Source of the DNA: Pseudoips prasinana
Taxonomy: Eukaryota > Arthropoda > Insecta > Lepidoptera > Nolidae
Assembly: GCA_951640165.1 (NCBI GenBank)
Contig: OX621265.1
Span: forward strand, 18,117,001 to 18,181,000
Length of the DNA stretch: 64,000 bases
Direction of reading: 5' to 3'
The notes beneath the pieces are model-generated. The model saw nothing but the letters and a program-made list of their open reading frames with translations, was not told the origin of the DNA and did no database searches. Positions 35,809-46,536 of this stretch are shown piece by piece (position 1 is the first letter of the stretch; each line of letters begins with the position of its first letter). A program made the translations under genes and the position numbers.

Positions 35809-38363
35809 GGGTCATACACAAAAAGAGTAAAAAAAGTGTTCATGTAATGTATCATCTAAAAGAGCATATCAATGAATATTTGAATGAATTTATACAGTAT
35901 AGTCCCTTTATTTCTACATATTTTAATCACATCTTGGAAAATATTACGTTTCAGTCGTATATTATTATAGAATTTATCATCAAAAAGTCTCTTGCTGTGG
36001 ACTGTTACAAACCGAAGTTTTAGCGTTTGTGCTATGTTTAAAAATAGTTATAATACACTATTTACTTAAATTATTTACATTTCATAAAAACAATTTAGTA
36101 CAGATGGTAACAATATGATTAAAAATATATATGGTTCCTAATTGTGTGAAATAAATCAATTAAAATTATGGTTACATAATTTTGAGTCTGGTCTGTGGAC
36201 ATGGTAAAAAAACAAGAAACTTTATTTTTTGGACCATACTATACTTTTGTTTTTCTCTGTCAGCAACACTAAATATCTGTCATTACGGCGTTTGATATTT
36301 TGCTGCTGCGATTGCAAAGTGAGTGAATATATTTTTTTTAATCCAAAACACATTTAATTGTAAAAGATCAGGTGTTCTTTCCTGTTCCAATTATAAATAC
36401 GTAAGTATTGCTTTTAAAAAAATATATATTTTGTTTTTTTATGAGCATTTAGTGAAAGTATATGAAAAGCATGCAGCTTAATTTCTAATCTCAAAACATA
36501 CTACTTAGCGCATGACTTTCTTTAAATACATCTCTTCTGTGGATATCTTTTCTGTGACCACCGTGTCCACAGAAAAGATTATGTCCACGAAGGAGGCTTA
36601 ATAGATTTTTTATTATTTAAATGAATTATAGAAAAGCTAAAAAATTGTGTAAAGATTTTGGTAACAATATATACTACGATAAAGCATTTAATTTTTGTAG
36701 TAGATTTAAGTTTTTTTTAATGATATGATATGATTTAATAGAGGAAACTGAACGAAAATCTTTTATTACTATTTATTTTAATCGGAAGGTTCAACGTTTA
36801 CTTTGGAGTCATGTCTGGTGTGTTATGTGTGGTTTACTTGTATCTTAATGTGTATATAATTTTATTTTTAATGGTAATGCATGCTTATTTTTTATTTTAG
36901 TTAGCATGCCACGAGCAAGCAGATTGAAAACTTCACTTTCCGACGAAGAAAACAAAAGAAGTCATCGTGAACAAAAGAAGTTGAGCATGAAATGCGCTCG
37001 TGCAAGAATGAGCGAAGCAGACATTGAACAGAGAAAAAACAAAGATAAATAAAGATACCAGAAAAAGAAAAGAAGAAAAAAAAAGACTACACTCCCAGAC
37101 AGCAACAAAATATTGTAAAGTATAAATCAATGGTCCATCATATTGCCACTTACTTGAATAAAATATTTTAAGGAAAAAGGCCATGGTAAAGGTACTCCAG
37201 GTGGACTAGAAGGCTGTGTTAAAAGAATTGCAGATGATTTTATAGCGAAAAGTCACGATATTTATAATTTAGATAGTCTTATGAAATGTTTACGTCATAA
37301 TTACAAAGGCATTTAGATTCATAAAATTGATGAGTCCTCTATTTTAGATGTTGAAAATGTTTTAGATTCGAGTATCACTTGTCCCTTCAAGGGTACGCTT
37401 AGAACACACCAGGTGACATGGAGTGTCAATTACCCTTCAGTCCTTAAAGTAAGGCGTTTGAGTTGTTTGATTTGTGCAGCCGATGTGCATTACCCCCATA
37501 ATGGCATAGGTCAAATAAACGTGCAAATGAAGACGTTAGATTCACCTCGGGTATTGCTTGCTCTAGATTCTGGGTCAAACACTCCCGAAGTTGAATCTGT
37601 ATCTAATTCTCCTGAGATACCAGCAACACCCGACGCATCAGCAGTATCAATCTCACCTGGTTTTTCAGAGAGATTTACACAAGATGGTGATATTGAATAT
37701 CATCAGTAACCACGCAGGCCTATGAAGCGGGCACTGCGTATATATTTTCTTGTGACTCTGAATGCTCCATGAACTTTTCATCAAAGAAGCGATCAACATC
37801 AATAACCTTAAATGAACCAGACGATTTTGACAGTTCTTTGGAAATATTTCCAAACCCTTATAATAATATAAATTAGTTACTTAATCAAAATATGATTAGT
37901 TACCTAAAGAAATATATAACACCTTGGCTTTGAAAAATTACCGTTTATTTGGATTATTATATAATTTTCATTGTGATTTTTTAAGTCCACCAAAATGAAA
38001 TTCTTTCTGTAGACATTTTTTTTTTATTTTTTATTTTCCAATTGATTCGATTACGTTGACATTTTATTTGCGTTTTATAATTCGTTTATAGCAGGAAGTA
38101 CATATGTTTAGTTAATTTATCTTATTAGATTTTAGTTTACGCTGAATAACAGGATTTTATCTATTTTGTAGACCAAGTCACCTCTTCTGTGGTCCTTAAA
38201 AATAAAAAAAATGTGATTTATATCAAAAAATTAACATATTGATCTCTAACATAGTGATTAAAAGACTGATTATTAATAATGAAGTAATAAATATTTAGTT
38301 TCGCAATGTTTCTGAGAAGTTTTATTTCTGCCCCTTTGTGTGTTACCTTTTTGTGTATGACCC
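35809..38363 (+). mobile_element. 2.56-kb DNA transposon with GGGTCATACAC ends and 4-bp TSD (unassigned; Sola-like?)
   Basis: Perfect 17-bp inverted termini GGGTCATACACAAAAAG, flanked by ATCA at 35805-35808 and 38364-38367. Removing it with one ATCA restores gypsy coding (SFAD|IT). The interior is AT-rich with a broken plus-strand protein at about 36906-37709. A 4-bp duplication is used by Sola and Chapaev elements; the KR-rich protein start recalls Sola, but this is a guess. Confidence 0.85.
36906..37709 (+). pseudogene. Decayed protein of the 2.56-kb DNA transposon
   Basis: Starts MPRASRLKTSLSDEENKRSH, with further Lys/Arg-rich sequence (MKCARARMSEADIEQRKNK), then a stop at about 37050. 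Later pieces are GGLEGCVKRIADDFIAKSHD, IYNLDSLMKCLRHNYKG, and SSITCPFKGTLRTHQVTW with LKVRRLSCLICAADVHYP. The HQV.W...L..R.LSC..C pattern may be a metal-binding end of a transposase. A conserved family could not be named; the catalytic core was not recognised and is probably deleted. Confidence 0.5.
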
Positions 38364-38367
38364 ATCA

Positions 38368-39381
38368 GCGAAAGATGGTACGAATTTACGATAGTAGTTA
38401 CAAAAGGCTACAAAACGTTTTACTTCATCGATATCTTTTGGAACAGGATAATTTTGCAATACTTTTATCTTTTCTGGATTCGGTAATACTCCATCTACGG
38501 AAACTAGATGTCCAAGATATAAAATTTCCTTTTTTAAGAAAGTGCATTTGCTAGGTTATAGTTTTAAATTCACTTTTCTCAATCTTTCGAAAACATCAAT
38601 CAAATTTTTATTGTGGGAAATTAAATTTCGGCCGAAAATAATCAAATCATCTAAATATAAAAACCATTTTTCAAAAGTCAGTCCAGACATAGCTATTGAC
38701 ATGACCCTACTAAAATTACTACAAGAAGTCTTAAGTCCCATAGGAAGTCTTTTTAGCTGATATTGACCTGTGCTAGTAGTAAAAGCAGTATATTTGCGAC
38801 TGTTTGGGTTTAAACTAACCTGGTAATAACCTTGATTTAAGTCTAAATGGGTGTAATACATAGAGCCTGAAAGAGAGTCTAAAATATCAGTGATATTTGG
38901 TAGAGGAAACTTATCATCAACAATAACATCGTTAAGTTTTCTATAATCTACAACCAAACGCCACTTTTGACATCCCTCCGATTTTTTTGGGAACCAGTAT
39001 GACTGGACTATTCCACTCACTTGAGGATTTCTCAATGATATCATCTTTTTTCATTTGTTCAATCTGTCTATCGAGTTCTGGTTTCATTGAATGTGGTAAC
39101 CTATAGGGCTTAACGTAGATTGGATTAACATTTGGTTTAAGTGTAATAGATTGTTCGTAAACATTTGTTGTTAACAGTTTGTCGCCTGGCAGAAAGAAAA
39201 TATCAGAATATTTGGAACAAATAGTTTCAATAGAACTTTTTTCCTCGGAGTTAAGGTGATTCAAATTGAATAAAGAAAATAAAGTTTCAGCTCTAGTAAC
39301 GCTTGATTTATTGTGACTAAAAGAAAATATATCGTAGTCACATAAAAGGTTAACTTCTGGAACAAAATGTACTAATCTCAT
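38368..39381 (-). pseudogene. Gypsy reverse transcriptase, frameshifted
   Basis: The upstream frame (38941-39381) has EQSITLKPNVNPIYVKPYRL, KKDDIIEKSSSEWNSPVILV. The downstream frame (38556-39044) has QKWRLVVDYRKLNDVIVDDK, YYTHLDLNQGYYQVSLNPNS (motif A), LKRLPMGLKTSCSNFSRVM and WFLYLDDLIIFGR (catalytic YLDD). A shift at PKK (about 38990) separates them, and TAA interrupts after KVNLKL (about 38556). RT ends YYRKFVPSFAD at the transposon insertion. Confidence 0.85.
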
Positions 39382-39512
39382 TTCTTCTTCATTTACATTA
39401 AGTATTCTAATCGGTATCCTCCCATTCTTAGGCTTTACTATAGCCCCTGCTAGAAAAACATCCTTTTCTATCTATCTCGCGCAAACAATACAATCATCAT
39501 ACACATCAATAC

Positions 39513-39950
39513 CTAAATGAACATAATGAACCGATTCGCTTCGATAAGATAATTACTATAATCAGGTATGTCCGAAATAGGTAAGTAAATTAATTTACCG
39601 TTATTTTTAACAGTCAAAATATTTGAAGCTAAATCTATATTACAACTATAAGAAGAAAGGAAGTCTAGTCCTAAAATACCACTCGCTTTTAAAGGTAACT
39701 TTTCAAAAACATGAAATTTATGAACAAATGTGTCAAAATTTTCCGTTTTTAATGTTAATGTTACGTATCCCGAAGAGCTAATCTGTCCTCCAATGCCATT
39801 TATTACAGTATTACCATTAAATATACACAAATAGTTAGGTAATTCATCTTTCTTAATGACTGATATAGACGCGCCAGTATCAACCAAAAATAAAAATTTC
39901 CTATTATTATAATAAAATGACACGTATTTGCAATCTCCCTTGCATGCCAA
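39513..39950 (-). CDS. Gypsy protease (retropepsin)
   Basis: A 145-codon frame with RKFLFLVDTGASISVIKKDE (catalytic DTGAS), VINGIGGQISSSGYVTLTL and LKASGILGLDFLSSYSCNID (the ILGLDFL flap/C-terminal motif). It starts 11 bp after the gag stop, as expected for a gag-pol boundary. Separated from RT by nonsense codons near 39480-39512. Confidence 0.85.
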   Translation of the reverse strand: MACKGDCKYVSFYYNNRKFLFLVDTGASISVIKKDELPNYLCIFNGNTVINGIGGQISSSGYVTLTLKTENFDTFVHKFHVFEKLPLKASGILGLDFLSSYSCNIDLASNILTVKNNGKLIYLPISDIPDYSNYLIEANRFIMFI

Positions 39951-39960
39951 AATGTAATCT

Positions 39961-40869
39961 TTAAACTCGAGAAAACTGGTTCTTTAAGTTCTGAGAATTT
40001 ATAATATCATTTTTATTTTGCTCTTGTTCCGGTGCGTGCGCCGAAATAATATTTCGACTATTTCCACGCCAATTTCCACGACGAGGGTTACCATTATTGT
40101 AACGATTACCAGTACACCGATCACGGTTAGAAGTGTGAAAAGGTCTCACGCGGCCTTGAGACCGAAAATTGTTGTTGGGTCTATAATAGTGACCTCGCTG
40201 ACCTTGACCCGAACCGGAGGCCCGAGAAAAACCCGAAGAAGGCTTGTATCTACCGCGATTTCGTCTAGAAAATTGCATAACATCTGACCTTGTAGATGTT
40301 GAAGGTGAAGATACTTCCTCATCCTTAGCTGCCTGGATCGCGTCCTTGAGACTACTGTAGTTCCGTGCGGCCACGATGGTACTCAGCCTAGTATTTTTCA
40401 ACCCTTCTGAAAACTTTTTAATAGCCATTTTTTCATTCGGCTTAAGTATAGAAAACTTGGACGAGTCACCATCTGCCTGTGAGATGGTCAAATCTGTAAA
40501 AAGTTTCTCAATATCGGACCCATACTCATCTATGGTTTTCCAACCTTGATTGGAGTTAAGTAGCCGTGTTTTTATAGCCGTAAATGATTTAGAGCTTAGT
40601 AAGTGCTTTTTAAAATCAACAATCAATTCAGGAACCGAACTATAAGCATTTGACAAACGTAACTTTGCGTTTTCGGAAAGTCTGCCCTTTAAAATAAACT
40701 TAATTAATAAAGTAGTCCCCGACTCGTTTAACATTTCTGAATACATATCCACAGCATCAATCAATCGTTTCGTAGTATCCTCCGTACCAACTATAAGTGG
40801 AATCAAATTGCACGCCGTTCGAATATCGAAATCCATTTTTGGAGATTTAATTATAGGAAACACACACAA
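39961..40869 (-). CDS. Gypsy (17.6-like) gag, 302 codons
   Basis: Structural Gag without zinc knuckles. Residues 1-190 are helical capsid-like (DIRTACNLIPLIVGTEDTTK, LLIKFILKGRLSENAKLRLS, WKTIDEYGSDIEKLFTDLT). Residues about 195-300 are Arg/Gly/Asn-rich (RRNRGRYKPSSGFSRASGSG, RGHYYRPNNNFRSQGRVRP), an RNA-binding tail typical of the 17.6/297/errantivirus clade. MDFDIRT (residue 12) may be the true start. The frame is intact. Confidence 0.85.
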   Translation of the reverse strand: MCVFPIIKSPKMDFDIRTACNLIPLIVGTEDTTKRLIDAVDMYSEMLNESGTTLLIKFILKGRLSENAKLRLSNAYSSVPELIVDFKKHLLSSKSFTAIKTRLLNSNQGWKTIDEYGSDIEKLFTDLTISQADGDSSKFSILKPNEKMAIKKFSEGLKNTRLSTIVAARNYSSLKDAIQAAKDEEVSSPSTSTRSDVMQFSRRNRGRYKPSSGFSRASGSGQGQRGHYYRPNNNFRSQGRVRPFHTSNRDRCTGNRYNNGNPRRGNWRGNSRNIISAHAPEQEQNKNDIINSQNLKNQFSRV

Positions 40870-41787
40870 ATTACAAATTTACTCGTAAAGTTGTTTAAAA
40901 TTTTCATAAGTAATCGCTTCAGATATAGTATCACTTTCTTTATTAGTTTTCGTTATTAAAAATAATTCACTACACCTATCAAAAATATATTTCGCTTCTT
41001 TTAACTTAATTTCAATAATCTTCCCTGTATACCTAGATTTACCTTTTTTTTATTAAATAATTTCTAATTTCCTTTAAGCTTTCATAACTTTCAATCAATG
41101 TTTCAATCATAATATAAAATAAAGAAATTTCATAATCCAATTACCATAACTTAATACCACTATACATAAGTGTCCAAGGACCTTGAAGCAGCGAAAGAAT
41201 GCAACACGTTTTCATATTCGCGGCAGGGTATCAAATTGCATAAGACACTCATGCAATAATGCATGGTTTTAGACTAATTAACGTAGAACATAATTAACTA
41301 ATTGAATCTATTTTTATATATAACTAATAATTAAAGTTCTTGATCTCATATTTAGTCAGACACACATTTACACATTTGTTCGAATTTTCCACTAATTATT
41401 TTTATGATGTCCACTAATTGTTAAACTTTAACTCACTGATTTATGTTGATGGTTCTGCATGCTGTCGTCCCCGCAGTGATGCGCGTACACGCTGTATTGC
41501 CTGAAGGCCTATTTCCTCTTGGATCCATCCGCGATGGCATCTTCTATATATGCGTACCATCACGTAGCAGATAGCGATGGTAAAGATGAGCAGAATTACG
41601 CACTTATTGACTGAAGTCTTTTAAAACCGCGTCATTGCTCCCGGCTGCGTTCTGGTTGAGGAATACCTCTTCTTTCTCCAAAGACGCTCTGCACATGGTG
41701 ACAGACTGGCTGTTCTCCCGCGGTTTTATTTCCCGAAGGAGTAGGTACACCGACGCCTTGAATCGTCGGCTCTGGCTAGGGTCGCCA
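40870..41787 (-). other. Gypsy leader / 5' untranslated region
   Basis: Begins on the minus strand with the primer-binding-site-like TGGCGACCCTAGCCAGAGCC at 41787-41768. It contains a small frame (41604-41816, through the LTR end) and a TATA-like CGCATATATAGAAG near 41545. No other gene is seen. The LTR remnant (41788-41851) ends in CA directly before the site. Confidence 0.5.
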
Positions 41788-42324
41788 TGAAGTGTTTGGG
41801 TTAGCAGCAGAGCCAAGTAAAGACATGTGTACTAGGTTACGACGTTTATTTTTTTTTTTTTTACATGGTGGAAATGCATTAAACTTACGCATACCCGCCG
41901 CTTGGGGAGGCGACGGGTTATGTGGGACTCACTCGGGCTAGTCCCGGGATACGCACTAAAACCACCATGGTAGCCAGCCTCACAATGCCTGTAGCGGGGG
42001 GCCTGGGTACTCGTGAACGATCTCGCCAGTACCCCCGCTGTACACTGAGCGTCTGAGACTCTCCTCCGGGGACGGGAGGGGGCCAAATGCCTCCTCCCCT
42101 CCCCTTCACGCACAAGCGCGTTTAGGCAACCTGAGCTACGACAGGTTACCTCTTCCCGGGACCGCTTATGTAAGACGAGTGGAGTTCCCCTCCTCCAAAC
42201 GCCAGCGGTCCCAGGGGCGACGTCAAGCCGGGGAGAAGCCAGCCGGACGCCGCATTCTCTCTCGCGCTGAGATTAGATCCCAGCGCCGGCGCCGATGAAG
42301 CGGATATTAGTATCAATATCCAGT

Positions 42325-44790
42325 TCATCGGCGCCGTCTCGTTCTCCTACGGGAGGGATCGTTGCGCTCCCTCTCGCGCTCGGAGGCCTCCTTCTTGAGC
42401 ATAACAGCTTCACAGAATGAGGCCACCGCGTTCCATCCGGTGGTCGCCGCCAGCATAGCCGAAACCACTGATGGCAGCGAGAGGTCCAATCCTATTTCAG
42501 CGACCAGGACTCGCCTCTCGGGGGCCCAAGCTGGGCACTCCTCGAGTGTATGTTGGGCCGAGTCCGGGCCGCCGCCACAATGGTGACACGACGGTGTCGC
42601 CTCTCTACCTATTCGACACAGGTACTCACCGAAGCACCCGTGTCCGGTGAGTATCTGTGTCAACCTGAAGGTTAGGCTGCCCCGTTTCCGGAGCAGCCAT
42701 GCGTCAAACCACGGCAGGACCGCACCGACAGAGCGTTGGCGCGAGCCTCTCGGCAATTCAAGCCGCTCACGCCAAATCTCTAAGGCCTGTCGGTGCGCGT
42801 CCCGCCGCACGTTTGCCCAGTCCGGTTGTTGGCCACCGGCATCCGAGCGGGCACGGACGAGATCGTAAACTCTCGCGTCCATGTCCGCCAGGATGTCCAG
42901 TGGCGGGAATCGTCCTAGTAAAGTCGCCACCTCGAAGGAGATCGTCCGGTATCCACGGACCACTCTGATGGCAACCACCCGCTGCATGCTATTCAAAAGA
43001 GCTTTGCAGCGGGAAGCTCTCGCCAGTCTAGACGACCAGACGGGAGCACCGTAGAGGGCCATAGACCGGAAAACCCCACAGTAGAGGCGGCGGACTTCTT
43101 CCCGGGGTCCCCCGAGGTTGGGCAGCAGACGCTGGAGAGCGCCCGCCGCTCCGCGAAGTCGGGGGACCAGCTGGACAAAGTGGGCGTCAAAAGCCCACCT
43201 ACTGTCCAGCGTCAGCCCGAGGTATTTAAGGGTTTGCCCAACTTGGACTGCCTCACCACACACCTGAATCCGCGTGCTGGGAGGTTCCCTGCCCCGACGG
43301 AGGCTGTGGAACCAAAGCGCCTCAGTTTTATGAGGCGCTACCTGAAGGCCCAGCCCGCGGACACTGCCGACGACGCAGGCTACTCCCAGTTCGGCAAGCC
43401 GTGACACATCCGTGAAATTGCTCCCCCTGGCCAACACGAGAGTGTCATCTGCATAGCAAACGACATCTACGCCGAGGGGGAGCCTCGTCCTGAGGACCAC
43501 GTCAAAAGCGAGGTTCCACAAGAGGGGTCCTAAAACAGATCCCTGTGGAACCCCGCGATCGACCTCCCTTGACATTCCCTCTCCGCCCCGAGCCGTGTAC
43601 ACGATGAGCCTATCGCTCAGATACGAGCTAACAATCCCCTGTAGGTAAGGGGGCACGTTGTGGTAAACCAGTGCCTCCCTTATTGCCCACCACGGGAGGG
43701 AGTTGAAGGCGTTGACAATGTCAAGACTGACAGCCATCGCCACCCCCCCCTCCCGAACGACGTCCTGTGACAGGGATTGGACCCGCCGGATTGCGTCCAC
43801 CGTCGAACGACCGCGACGGAAGCCGAACTGGCAGTCCGACAGGTCAGGCCCATCCCGTGACAGGTGCCCGCTGAGACGGGCGGACACTACTCGCTCAAAG
43901 AGTTTGCCCACCTCGTCCAGAAGGCAAATGGGTCGGAACGAAGAGGGAGAGTCCGCATTTCTCCCTCTCTTTTGGATGAGGACGAGCTTGGCCTCCTTCC
44001 ACTCAGACGGGAAAACCCCAAGGTGGAGGCAGCGAGAGAAGAGGCGACGCAGCTTACCGCCAAGCACCGACAGGGCCAGCACCCAGGCCCGACCTGGGAT
44101 ACCGTCGGGCCCAGGGGCGGTGTTTCGCGCCGCGAGTCGCCTTACTGCGCTCTCAAGCTCGTCCTCCGTCACATCCATATCTGATGTCCAGTCCGGTATA
44201 GATCGCGGTGGAGCGACCGAGTCACCGGGCTCGGCCCTTGGGAAGAGGGTGTCGACCACTCTTCCCACGAACTCGGGGTCGAGCGTTTCGGTGAGCGGAG
44301 GGACCCATGGTCTGAGCTTGCCCATAACCATCTTGTACGGGCGCCCCCATGGATCCCTGTTGATCCCCTCGATCAGCTCCTCCCACGCCCTGGTCTTTGC
44401 CTCCTTGATGGCGAACTGGAACGCCATGGTGGCCAAGCGGTATGCTCGGTAAGCCTCTGCAATCTCGTCGGCCGAGGCACGCCGTCTCCTTCTAGTCCTA
44501 GTATAACGGCGGCGCGCAGAGACGCAGGACCCCCGTAGCCGCGCTAAGTCCGCTGACCACCAGTAAACGGAGGACCTCGTTGTCGGCCTGGCCCGGGGCA
44601 TGGCGACGTCACAAATAGTGGTCATCCTTTCCCCGAACCATGCCGCCACCACCTCCGGAGAGGCTTCGTCCTCCAACTCTTCCCAATCCGCGCGAGGGCA
44701 GAAGCAAGAAGCAGATCTCTGTCTAATCGCTTCAAGGCCCATCGTCGCGGGGCGGAATTTTGTTGGCGTCCCAGTTCGCCATTTGGGCAC
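42325..44790 (-). CDS. R1-clade LINE ORF2: reverse transcriptase part, 821 codons
   Basis: Domains: linker DWEELEDEASPEVVAAWF and YWWSADLARLRGSCV (residues about 35-90); RT from about 200 with AARNTAPGPDGIPG, LVLIQKRG, FRPICLLDEVGKLFERVV, CQFGFRRGRSTVDAI, AVSLDIVNAFNSLPWW (motif A), GVPQGSVLGPLLWN and CYADDTLV (YADD 446-449). The C-terminal zinc motif is CHHCGGGPDSAQHTLEEC and the protein ends in an Arg-rich tail. RT itself is uninterrupted. The first ~35 codons are out of phase with the endonuclease frame (44622-45407), so a shift near 44700 disables the full ORF2. Confidence 0.9.
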   Translation of the reverse strand: MPKWRTGTPTKFRPATMGLEAIRQRSASCFCPRADWEELEDEASPEVVAAWFGERMTTICDVAMPRARPTTRSSVYWWSADLARLRGSCVSARRRYTRTRRRRRASADEIAEAYRAYRLATMAFQFAIKEAKTRAWEELIEGINRDPWGRPYKMVMGKLRPWVPPLTETLDPEFVGRVVDTLFPRAEPGDSVAPPRSIPDWTSDMDVTEDELESAVRRLAARNTAPGPDGIPGRAWVLALSVLGGKLRRLFSRCLHLGVFPSEWKEAKLVLIQKRGRNADSPSSFRPICLLDEVGKLFERVVSARLSGHLSRDGPDLSDCQFGFRRGRSTVDAIRRVQSLSQDVVREGGVAMAVSLDIVNAFNSLPWWAIREALVYHNVPPYLQGIVSSYLSDRLIVYTARGGEGMSREVDRGVPQGSVLGPLLWNLAFDVVLRTRLPLGVDVVCYADDTLVLARGSNFTDVSRLAELGVACVVGSVRGLGLQVAPHKTEALWFHSLRRGREPPSTRIQVCGEAVQVGQTLKYLGLTLDSRWAFDAHFVQLVPRLRGAAGALQRLLPNLGGPREEVRRLYCGVFRSMALYGAPVWSSRLARASRCKALLNSMQRVVAIRVVRGYRTISFEVATLLGRFPPLDILADMDARVYDLVRARSDAGGQQPDWANVRRDAHRQALEIWRERLELPRGSRQRSVGAVLPWFDAWLLRKRGSLTFRLTQILTGHGCFGEYLCRIGREATPSCHHCGGGPDSAQHTLEECPAWAPERRVLVAEIGLDLSLPSVVSAMLAATTGWNAVASFCEAVMLKKEASERERERNDPSRRRTRRRR

Positions 44791-45407
44791 CTGCCCGACA
44801 TCTCAATGAGAATGTGCCGGTGATCTGATAGAGTTGCGAGCTCCTCAGCCACTCTCCAGCCTGACACCCTGCGCGCAGCAGGGACAGTCGCCCACGTTAG
44901 GTCGACAACCGACTCCCCCTGCCACCGCACGCAAGTACTGGTCGATCCTTGGTTGAGTAGCTGAAGATTAAGTGATGCAGCCCACTCTATCAGTGCTTCC
45001 CCTCTCAGGTCGTCACGAGCGTCCCCCCACACCCTGGAGTGTGCATTGAAGTCGCCCATGACAAACAGTGGACGTGAGAGTAGCCCCTGGATGCAGGTGC
45101 CCAGTCTGTCGATGGTGTCCTCGAAGTGGGCAAGGCCGCAGTTTGGAGAGATATAACATCCCACCACTACGGCGTCGCCCCATTCGATGACAACAAAATC
45201 TGTCCCACCATGGATGAGGCGGCAATGGAGGCCACCCGATGATTCCACCCAGTAAATAGCGACGGAACCCCCGTCCACCCCGAACCACCTCGGGTGATCC
45301 GGGATGGAATAGGGCTCCGATATCACCGCAAGGGCAACTGACCACTCCGCGAGCGTCTGTAGCAGGAGATCCTGCGCTGCACGGCAGTGGTTTAAGTTAC
45401 CCTGCAA
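44622..45407 (-). CDS. R1-clade LINE ORF2: AP endonuclease part
   Basis: Begins MQGNLNHCRAAQDLLLQTL, 24 bp after the ORF1 stop, the normal ORF2 start of R1-type LINEs. Endonuclease motifs: ALAVISEPYSIP (catalytic Glu), PLFVMGDFNAHSRVWG, LNQGSTSTCVRWQGESVVDL and LATLSDHRHILIEMSG (SDH). All expected active-site residues are present. The last ~30 codons after RDLLLASALA are out of frame; RT continues in the 42325-44790 frame. Confidence 0.9.
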   Translation of the reverse strand: MQGNLNHCRAAQDLLLQTLAEWSVALAVISEPYSIPDHPRWFGVDGGSVAIYWVESSGGLHCRLIHGGTDFVVIEWGDAVVVGCYISPNCGLAHFEDTIDRLGTCIQGLLSRPLFVMGDFNAHSRVWGDARDDLRGEALIEWAASLNLQLLNQGSTSTCVRWQGESVVDLTWATVPAARRVSGWRVAEELATLSDHRHILIEMSGRCPNGELGRQQNSAPRRWALKRLDRDLLLASALARIGKSWRTKPLRRWWRHGSGKG

Positions 45408-45430
45408 TATCTTAGATGGGGGCGGGAATT

Positions 45431-46536
45431 TTAGACCTCCATAGACTCCTGGCTAGCCAGCAGCGCGAACGAATTCGCTACTGGCGTAGTGGGAGGACCC
45501 TGCGGCCTCTGTGACGTCCGGTTTGTGGGAGGGAAGCACTTGCTTCCTCCCATCCTGTGTTTGCCAGCGACACCAAGGCCCGTACAGATCGGACACTTTG
45601 GTTCGCTGGCTTTGCAGTTTACGGCCATATGGCCCTGGTCGCCACAGACATAGCAGCATTTGCTGCGATCTGTGGGACTACTGCACTTGGCCTTAACGTG
45701 GCCAAACCCGAGGCATTTGTAGCACTGCAAGGGTCTAGCCTTGAGTGCCACGACCCTTGCTGCGGACCAACCCACGCACACGCGTTTGTCTGCGAGTTTA
45801 TTGGCCGCCTCGAGTGGGCATCTGACCCACGCGGTGTTTAATCCCGACCGATGGGCCCGGACGGGCCCCACCTTAAAATCATTGGCGGAACAACCGACGG
45901 TACCCGCTAGGGCCACCGCAATCGCCGCGGGGGTGACGGTCTCATCTAAATCAAGAACGCGCATTTCTGCGGTCTTGACAGGACGCGAAACCCGGGCGTC
46001 CGTATCCGCCAGGACTTCCCTTAGTTTGGCCGCGAGGGCATCGGCTCTTGCGGTATTGTCGGGCCCAGGGATTCTCAGGACCAAGCCACCGTTTAAGGCT
46101 CTCTTCTGGAAGATACCACCTTCCAGTCCAAAGTCTTTGAGGCAGACCTTTTCCTTCGCCGTCCTTATTAGGTCGGCGAGAGAAGTCTCTGATCCTTCTG
46201 CCCGCGTTATTAAAACCGCTGCCGTTTTCGGTGAACGAGGGAGTTGCCTCGTTGCACCTCCGGGAGCGGTGTTTAATGTGGCCGCTGCCTTTTTGGTCTT
46301 GGCCGCGGATTTGCGACCAACGACTTTCGCCCATGTGGTCTCTCCCGCATTCGCATGCGCTGCACTAGACTGCCGGCTCCGCGAAGCGCCAGCAACCTGC
46401 GCAGGCGCAACAGGCACACCTGCTCTCTTGCGCTGCCTCTTCCTTTCCCGCTTCTTTTTCCTCTTTTCCTTATCGGAGGAGGTAGAAGGGGTCGGGATCG
46501 GCGGCGGCGCTGGAGCTTTCGGCCTAACCTAATAAA
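45431..46536 (-). CDS. R1-clade LINE ORF1 (gag-like), no ATG start
   Basis: RNA-binding ORF1 protein. Open from 46536 (RPKAPAPPPIPTPSTSSDKE), with a Lys/Arg-rich block KRKKKRERKRQRKR, an Ala-rich middle, a fold with EMRVLDLDETVTPAAIAVAL, and three zinc knuckles: CYKCLGFGHVKAKC, CYVCGDQGHMAVNC and a variant CPICTGLGVAGKHRMGGSKC. No in-frame ATG lies upstream; the frame enters the TTAGG-type repeat and meets a TAG about 3 codons in. So the true start is lost or starts at a non-ATG codon. Confidence 0.82.

Larger units (their letters stand above)
33222..41851 (-). mobile_element. Ty3/gypsy (17.6/errantivirus-like) element, minus strand, split by three insertions
   Basis: Minus-strand order is LTR remnant (41788-41851), primer-binding-site-like TGGCGACCC (41779-41787), leader, gag, protease, RT, RNase H and integrase, which is cut off at 33222. 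Insertions with clear TSDs: Tigger-like 33547-34492 (TA), SINE 35192-35411 (CTAGAT) and a DNA transposon 35809-38363 (ATCA). The 5' LTR is cut by the poly(A) end of an R1 element. No env-like frame was seen. Several nonsense codons and shifts show it is defective. Confidence 0.8.
41849..46536 (-). mobile_element. R1-clade LINE (element 1), minus strand
   Basis: ORF1 with three CCHC-type knuckles, endonuclease and RT frames, a 3' UTR (41863-42324) and a poly(A) tail (poly(T) at 41849-41862) inserted in the gypsy 5' LTR. On the sense strand the 5' edge runs directly into TTAGGTTAGG-type minisatellite with no ATG for ORF1, so it is truncated there. One frameshift separates endonuclease from RT. 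GC-rich, unlike its surroundings. Confidence 0.88.

Noticed and set aside
36933..37184. Minus-strand 83-codon Phe-rich frame
   Set aside because: Antisense of the Lys/Glu-rich protein start of the 2.56-kb transposon; it looks like a membrane protein only because of base composition.
43703..44452. Plus-strand frame of 249 codons
   Set aside because: Antisense to the R1 RT of element 1, with Arg/Ser-rich composition typical of antisense GC-rich frames.
45741..46532. Plus-strand frame of 263 codons
   Set aside because: Antisense to the GC-rich R1 ORF1. High GC lowers stop density on the opposite strand, and the protein is low-complexity Ala/Arg/Ser.
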